Positions 61,725-64,000 of a DNA stretch of 64,000 bases are shown here, piece after piece (within the stretch, counting starts at the first letter, position 1; every line of letters starts with the position of its first letter). Source of the stretch: Citrobacter youngae ATCC 29220 (GTDB taxonomy: Bacteria > Pseudomonadota > Gammaproteobacteria > Enterobacterales > Enterobacteriaceae); contig NZ_GG730300.1 in NCBI RefSeq assembly GCF_000155975.1, positions 598,159 through 662,158 on the forward strand, given 5' to 3'. The notes beneath the pieces were generated by a model. It made no database searches and was not told where the DNA came from. It saw nothing but the letters and a program-made list of their open reading frames with translations. The position numbers and the translations under genes were made by a program.

Positions 61725-62570
61725 ATGGCTGAAACGCAAAACGATCCCCTACTGCCGGGCTATTCATTTAACGCACATTTGGTGGCAGGATTAACCCCCA
61801 TCGAGGCGAATGGATACCTGGATTTTTTTATCGACAGGCCGCTGGGGATGAAGGGCTATATCCTCAATCTCACCATTCGTGGGGAAGGGGTCATTAATAA
61901 TCAGGGTAAGCAGTTTGTCTGTCGGCCCGGCGATATTTTGCTGTTTCCGCCTGGCGAAATTCACCACTACGGACGCCACCCGGACGCCAGCGAGTGGTAT
62001 CACCAGTGGGTCTACTTTCGTCCGCGCGCCTACTGGCAGGAGTGGCTGGCCTGGCCGGCCATTTTTGCCCAGACCGGTTTCTTTCGCCCTGATGAAGCGC
62101 ATCAACCGCATTTTAATGAACTGTTTGGGCAGATCATCAACGCCGGGCAGGGGGAAGGACGCTATTCGGAACTGCTGGCGATTAATTTGCTGGAGCAATT
62201 ATTACTCCGACGTATGGAAGCCATTAATGAGTCGCTGCACCCGCCTATGGACAACCGCGTTCGCGATGCCTGCCAGTACATCAGCGATCATCTGGCGGAC
62301 AGCAATTTTGATATTGCCAGCGTCGCGCAGCATGTCTGTCTGTCACCTTCCCGTTTGTCGCACCTGTTCCGCCAGCAACTGGGCATCAGCGTATTAAGCT
62401 GGCGTGAGGATCAGCGTATCAGCCAGGCGAAGCTACTGCTGAGTACCACACGTATGCCTATCGCCACGGTGGGGCGCAACGTTGGCTTTGATGACCAGCT
62501 CTATTTCTCTCGCGTTTTCAAAAAATGTACCGGCGCCAGTCCGAGCGAGTTCCGCGCTGGATGTGAATAA
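61725..62570 (+). CDS. araC: AraC, arabinose-responsive regulator
   Basis: The 281-residue regulator is the shorter Salmonella/Citrobacter form (E. coli 292). The N-terminal cupin binds arabinose and dimerises ([37 protein letters not shown], with the flexible N-terminal arm). The C-terminal domain carries two helix-turn-helix motifs ([26 protein letters not shown] and [31 protein letters not shown]). It represses via DNA looping and activates araBAD with arabinose. It is divergent from araB. Confidence 0.98.
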   Translation: MAETQNDPLLPGYSFNAHLVAGLTPIEANGYLDFFIDRPLGMKGYILNLTIRGEGVINNQGKQFVCRPGDILLFPPGEIHHYGRHPDASEWYHQWVYFRPRAYWQEWLAWPAIFAQTGFFRPDEAHQPHFNELFGQIINAGQGEGRYSELLAINLLEQLLLRRMEAINESLHPPMDNRVRDACQYISDHLADSNFDIASVAQHVCLSPSRLSHLFRQQLGISVLSWREDQRISQAKLLLSTTRMPIATVGRNVGFDDQLYFSRVFKKCTGASPSEFRAGCE

Positions 62571-62689
62571 AAAGTGAATGATGTGTCCTGAAAGTTGTCA
62601 TAACTGGCAAACTATTCAGACAATTGATGGCTTGACGAAGTTGAGAAGGGTTATCAAAATCCCTGCTTCGTAAATCTGACGGACACATT

Positions 62690-63457
62690 ATGCAAGCATT
62701 GCTGGAACACTTTATTCTCCAGTCCGCCCTGTACTCTCTGATCGCCGTACTTCTGGTGGCTTTTCTGGAGTCGCTGGCGCTGGTTGGCCTGATTCTGCCC
62801 GGTACCGTGATGATGGCGGGGCTGGGAGCGCTGATTGGCAGTGGCGAACTGAATTTCTGGCATGCCTGGCTTGCGGGCATCGTCGGTTGCCTGCTGGGGG
62901 ACTGGATCTCCTTCTGGTTGGGCTGGCGCTTTAAAAAGCCGCTGCACCGTTGGTCGTTCATGAAAAAGAACAAGGCGTTGCTGGATAAAACGGAGCACGC
63001 GCTGCACCAACACAGCATGTTTACCATTCTGGTGGGGCGTTTTGTCGGCCCAACGCGTCCGCTGGTACCGATGGTGGCGGGCATGCTGGATCTGCCTGTC
63101 GCAAAATTTATTGTCCCAAATATTATTGGCTGCGTACTGTGGCCGCCGTTCTATTTCCTGCCGGGTATTTTGGCGGGGGCGGCAATCGATATTCCTTCCG
63201 ATATGCAGAGCGGGGATTTCAAATGGCTGCTGCTGGCGACGGCGCTGCTGCTTTGGGTCGGCGGTTGGTTTTGCTGGCGGCTGTGGCGCAGCGGCAAAGC
63301 GGCTGTCGATCGCTTAACCGCGTTTTTCCCCCGCAGCCGTTTGCTGTATCTGGCGCCGTTGACGTTAGGCGTTGGCGTGGTCGCGCTGGTGGCGTTACTG
63401 CGCCATCCGCTGATGCCGGTATATCTCGATATTTTGCGCAAGGTCGTGGGTTACTGA
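62690..63457 (+). CDS. yabI: YabI, DedA-family membrane protein
   Basis: The 255-residue protein (E. coli 254) is a DedA/SNARE-associated family inner-membrane protein. The family signature is seen in FLESLALVGLILPGTVMMAGLGALIG and the conserved GRFVGPTRPLVPMVAGMLDLPVAKF. Several hydrophobic segments and re-entrant helices are evident. DedA proteins are thought to flip lipids or support envelope and proton-gradient functions; the exact substrate of YabI is undefined. It lies downstream of araC in the same direction. Confidence 0.96.
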   Translation: MQALLEHFILQSALYSLIAVLLVAFLESLALVGLILPGTVMMAGLGALIGSGELNFWHAWLAGIVGCLLGDWISFWLGWRFKKPLHRWSFMKKNKALLDKTEHALHQHSMFTILVGRFVGPTRPLVPMVAGMLDLPVAKFIVPNIIGCVLWPPFYFLPGILAGAAIDIPSDMQSGDFKWLLLATALLLWVGGWFCWRLWRSGKAAVDRLTAFFPRSRLLYLAPLTLGVGVVALVALLRHPLMPVYLDILRKVVGY

Positions 63458-63466
63458 CGACTCTTT

Positions 63467-63549
63467 TGCCGGATGGCGGCTTCGCCTTATCCGGCCTACA
63501 AAATGTGCGACCTGTAGGCCGGATAAGGCGTTCACGCCGTCATCCGGCA
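63467..63549. repeat. REP pair between yabI and thiQ
   Basis: TGCCGGATGGCGGCTTCGCCTTATCCGGCCTAC and GTAGGCCGGATAAGGCGTTCACGCCGTCATCCGGCA are two consensus-like opposed REP units between convergent genes. Confidence 0.9.
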
Positions 63550-63554
63550 ACGCA

Positions 63555-64000
63555 TTATGCTTTAATGCCCAATAGCGCCGAGGCGCTGGCCTGACCGCGT
63601 AACAGTTCATCCGTTTTACCTTGCCACGCAATGCGTCCGTCGGCGACCACCATCGAGCGGGTCGCAATTCGCGCCGCGTCTTCGACGCTGTGGGAAACCA
63701 TCAGCAACGTAAGTTGCTTCTCGCGACAGACCTCGGCGACCAGCGTTAGCATCTCCTGACGCAGCGCGGGATCGAGGGCAGAAAACGGTTCATCGAGCAG
63801 CAAAACGGGTTGTTCGCGTACCAGGCAACGCGCCAGCGCCACGCGTTGTCTCTGCCCGCCGGAAAGTTCGCCGGGGAGTCTCTCCAGTAGCGAGTCGATC
63901 CCCATTTGTTGGGCGATGTGGCGCATTTTTTTCCGCTGCGATGCGTTAAGTTTCAATCCCGGATTAAGGCCCAGACCGATGTTTTGCCACACGCTCAGAT
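63555..64000 (-). CDS. thiQ: ThiQ, thiamine ABC transporter ATP-binding subunit (C-terminal part; runs off the right edge)
   Basis: The frame stays open to the window end and contains the C-terminal 148 or so residues of a protein that is 232 residues in E. coli. The ABC signature [15 protein letters not shown], Walker [14 protein letters not shown] and H-loop [13 protein letters not shown] are present; Walker A lies outside the window. ThiQ energises uptake of thiamine and thiamine pyrophosphate with ThiB and ThiP. In E. coli the operon order is thiBPQ, so thiP and thiB should lie to the right. REP elements separate it from yabI. Confidence 0.96.
   Translation of the reverse strand, partial: LSVWQNIGLGLNPGLKLNASQRKKMRHIAQQMGIDSLLERLPGELSGGQRQRVALARCLVREQPVLLLDEPFSALDPALRQEMLTLVAEVCREKQLTLLMVSHSVEDAARIATRSMVVADGRIAWQGKTDELLRGQASASALLGIKA

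Overview
This is an ordinary chromosomal stretch of an enteric gammaproteobacterium. About fifty genes follow, in order, the E. coli/Salmonella segment from yaaW to thiQ: yaaW-yaaI-dnaKJ-nhaAR / rpsT / ribF-ileS-lspA-fkpB-ispH-rihC / dapB / carAB / caiF-caiTABCDE / fixABCX / yaaU / kefFC / folA / apaH-apaG-rsmA-pdxA-surA-lptD / djlA / rluA / rapA / polB / araBAD-araC / yabI / thiQ. Three features point away from E. coli itself: a 281-residue AraC (the Salmonella/Citrobacter form), a glycosidase-symporter pair in the nhaR-rpsT slot (as in Salmonella), and no hokC/sokC or insertion sequence between dnaJ and nhaA. Citrobacter is my best guess and a Salmonella relative is the alternative. This rests on remembered gene order and protein lengths, not on a search. 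No rRNA, tRNA, CRISPR, prophage or insertion sequence was found.

Layout. 1-6.5 kb: the end of the yaaW-yaaI pair, the heat-shock chaperone operon dnaKJ with two sigma-32 type promoters, and the sodium/proton antiporter nhaA with its activator nhaR. 6.5-10 kb: an accessory operon of a GH31 alpha-glycosidase and a GPH-family sugar symporter. 10.4-17.8 kb: S20, then the riboflavin kinase, Ile-tRNA synthetase, signal peptidase II, FkpB, IspH and RihC series. 17.8-19.4 kb: a LysR regulator divergent from a free-standing alanyl-tRNA editing protein, inserted between rihC and dapB. 19.7-25.4 kb: dapB and carAB, the latter behind a control region with RutR, PurR and ArgR boxes. 25.6-37.1 kb: the full anaerobic carnitine system, with caiF, the leftward cai operon and the rightward fix electron-transfer operon on either side of a control region carrying paired CaiF-type inverted repeats and a CRP box.

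37.2-43 kb: the yaaU transporter, a small YgdI/YgdR lipoprotein, a palindromic intergenic element, the KefFC glutathione-gated potassium efflux system and dihydrofolate reductase. 42.4-50.2 kb: the leftward apaH-apaG-rsmA-pdxA-surA-lptD superoperon with short overlaps, and djlA facing away. 50.3-56.4 kb: rluA, rapA and polB (with a LexA box). 56.4-57.3 kb: an AT-rich island with an orphan 128-residue protein built of imperfect repeats. 57.4-62.6 kb: araBAD and araC around a classical AraC/CRP control region. 62.7-64 kb: yabI and the 3' part of thiQ.

REP-type palindromes (nine loci) sit in many intergenic gaps, including inside the cai and araBAD operons. The least explained items are the orphan repeat protein with its AT-rich flank, the LysR/AlaX module, the GH31/GPH operon, a decayed or never-coding yaaY, and an extra CaiF-like half-site. 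I found no clear sign of a wholly undescribed multi-gene system.
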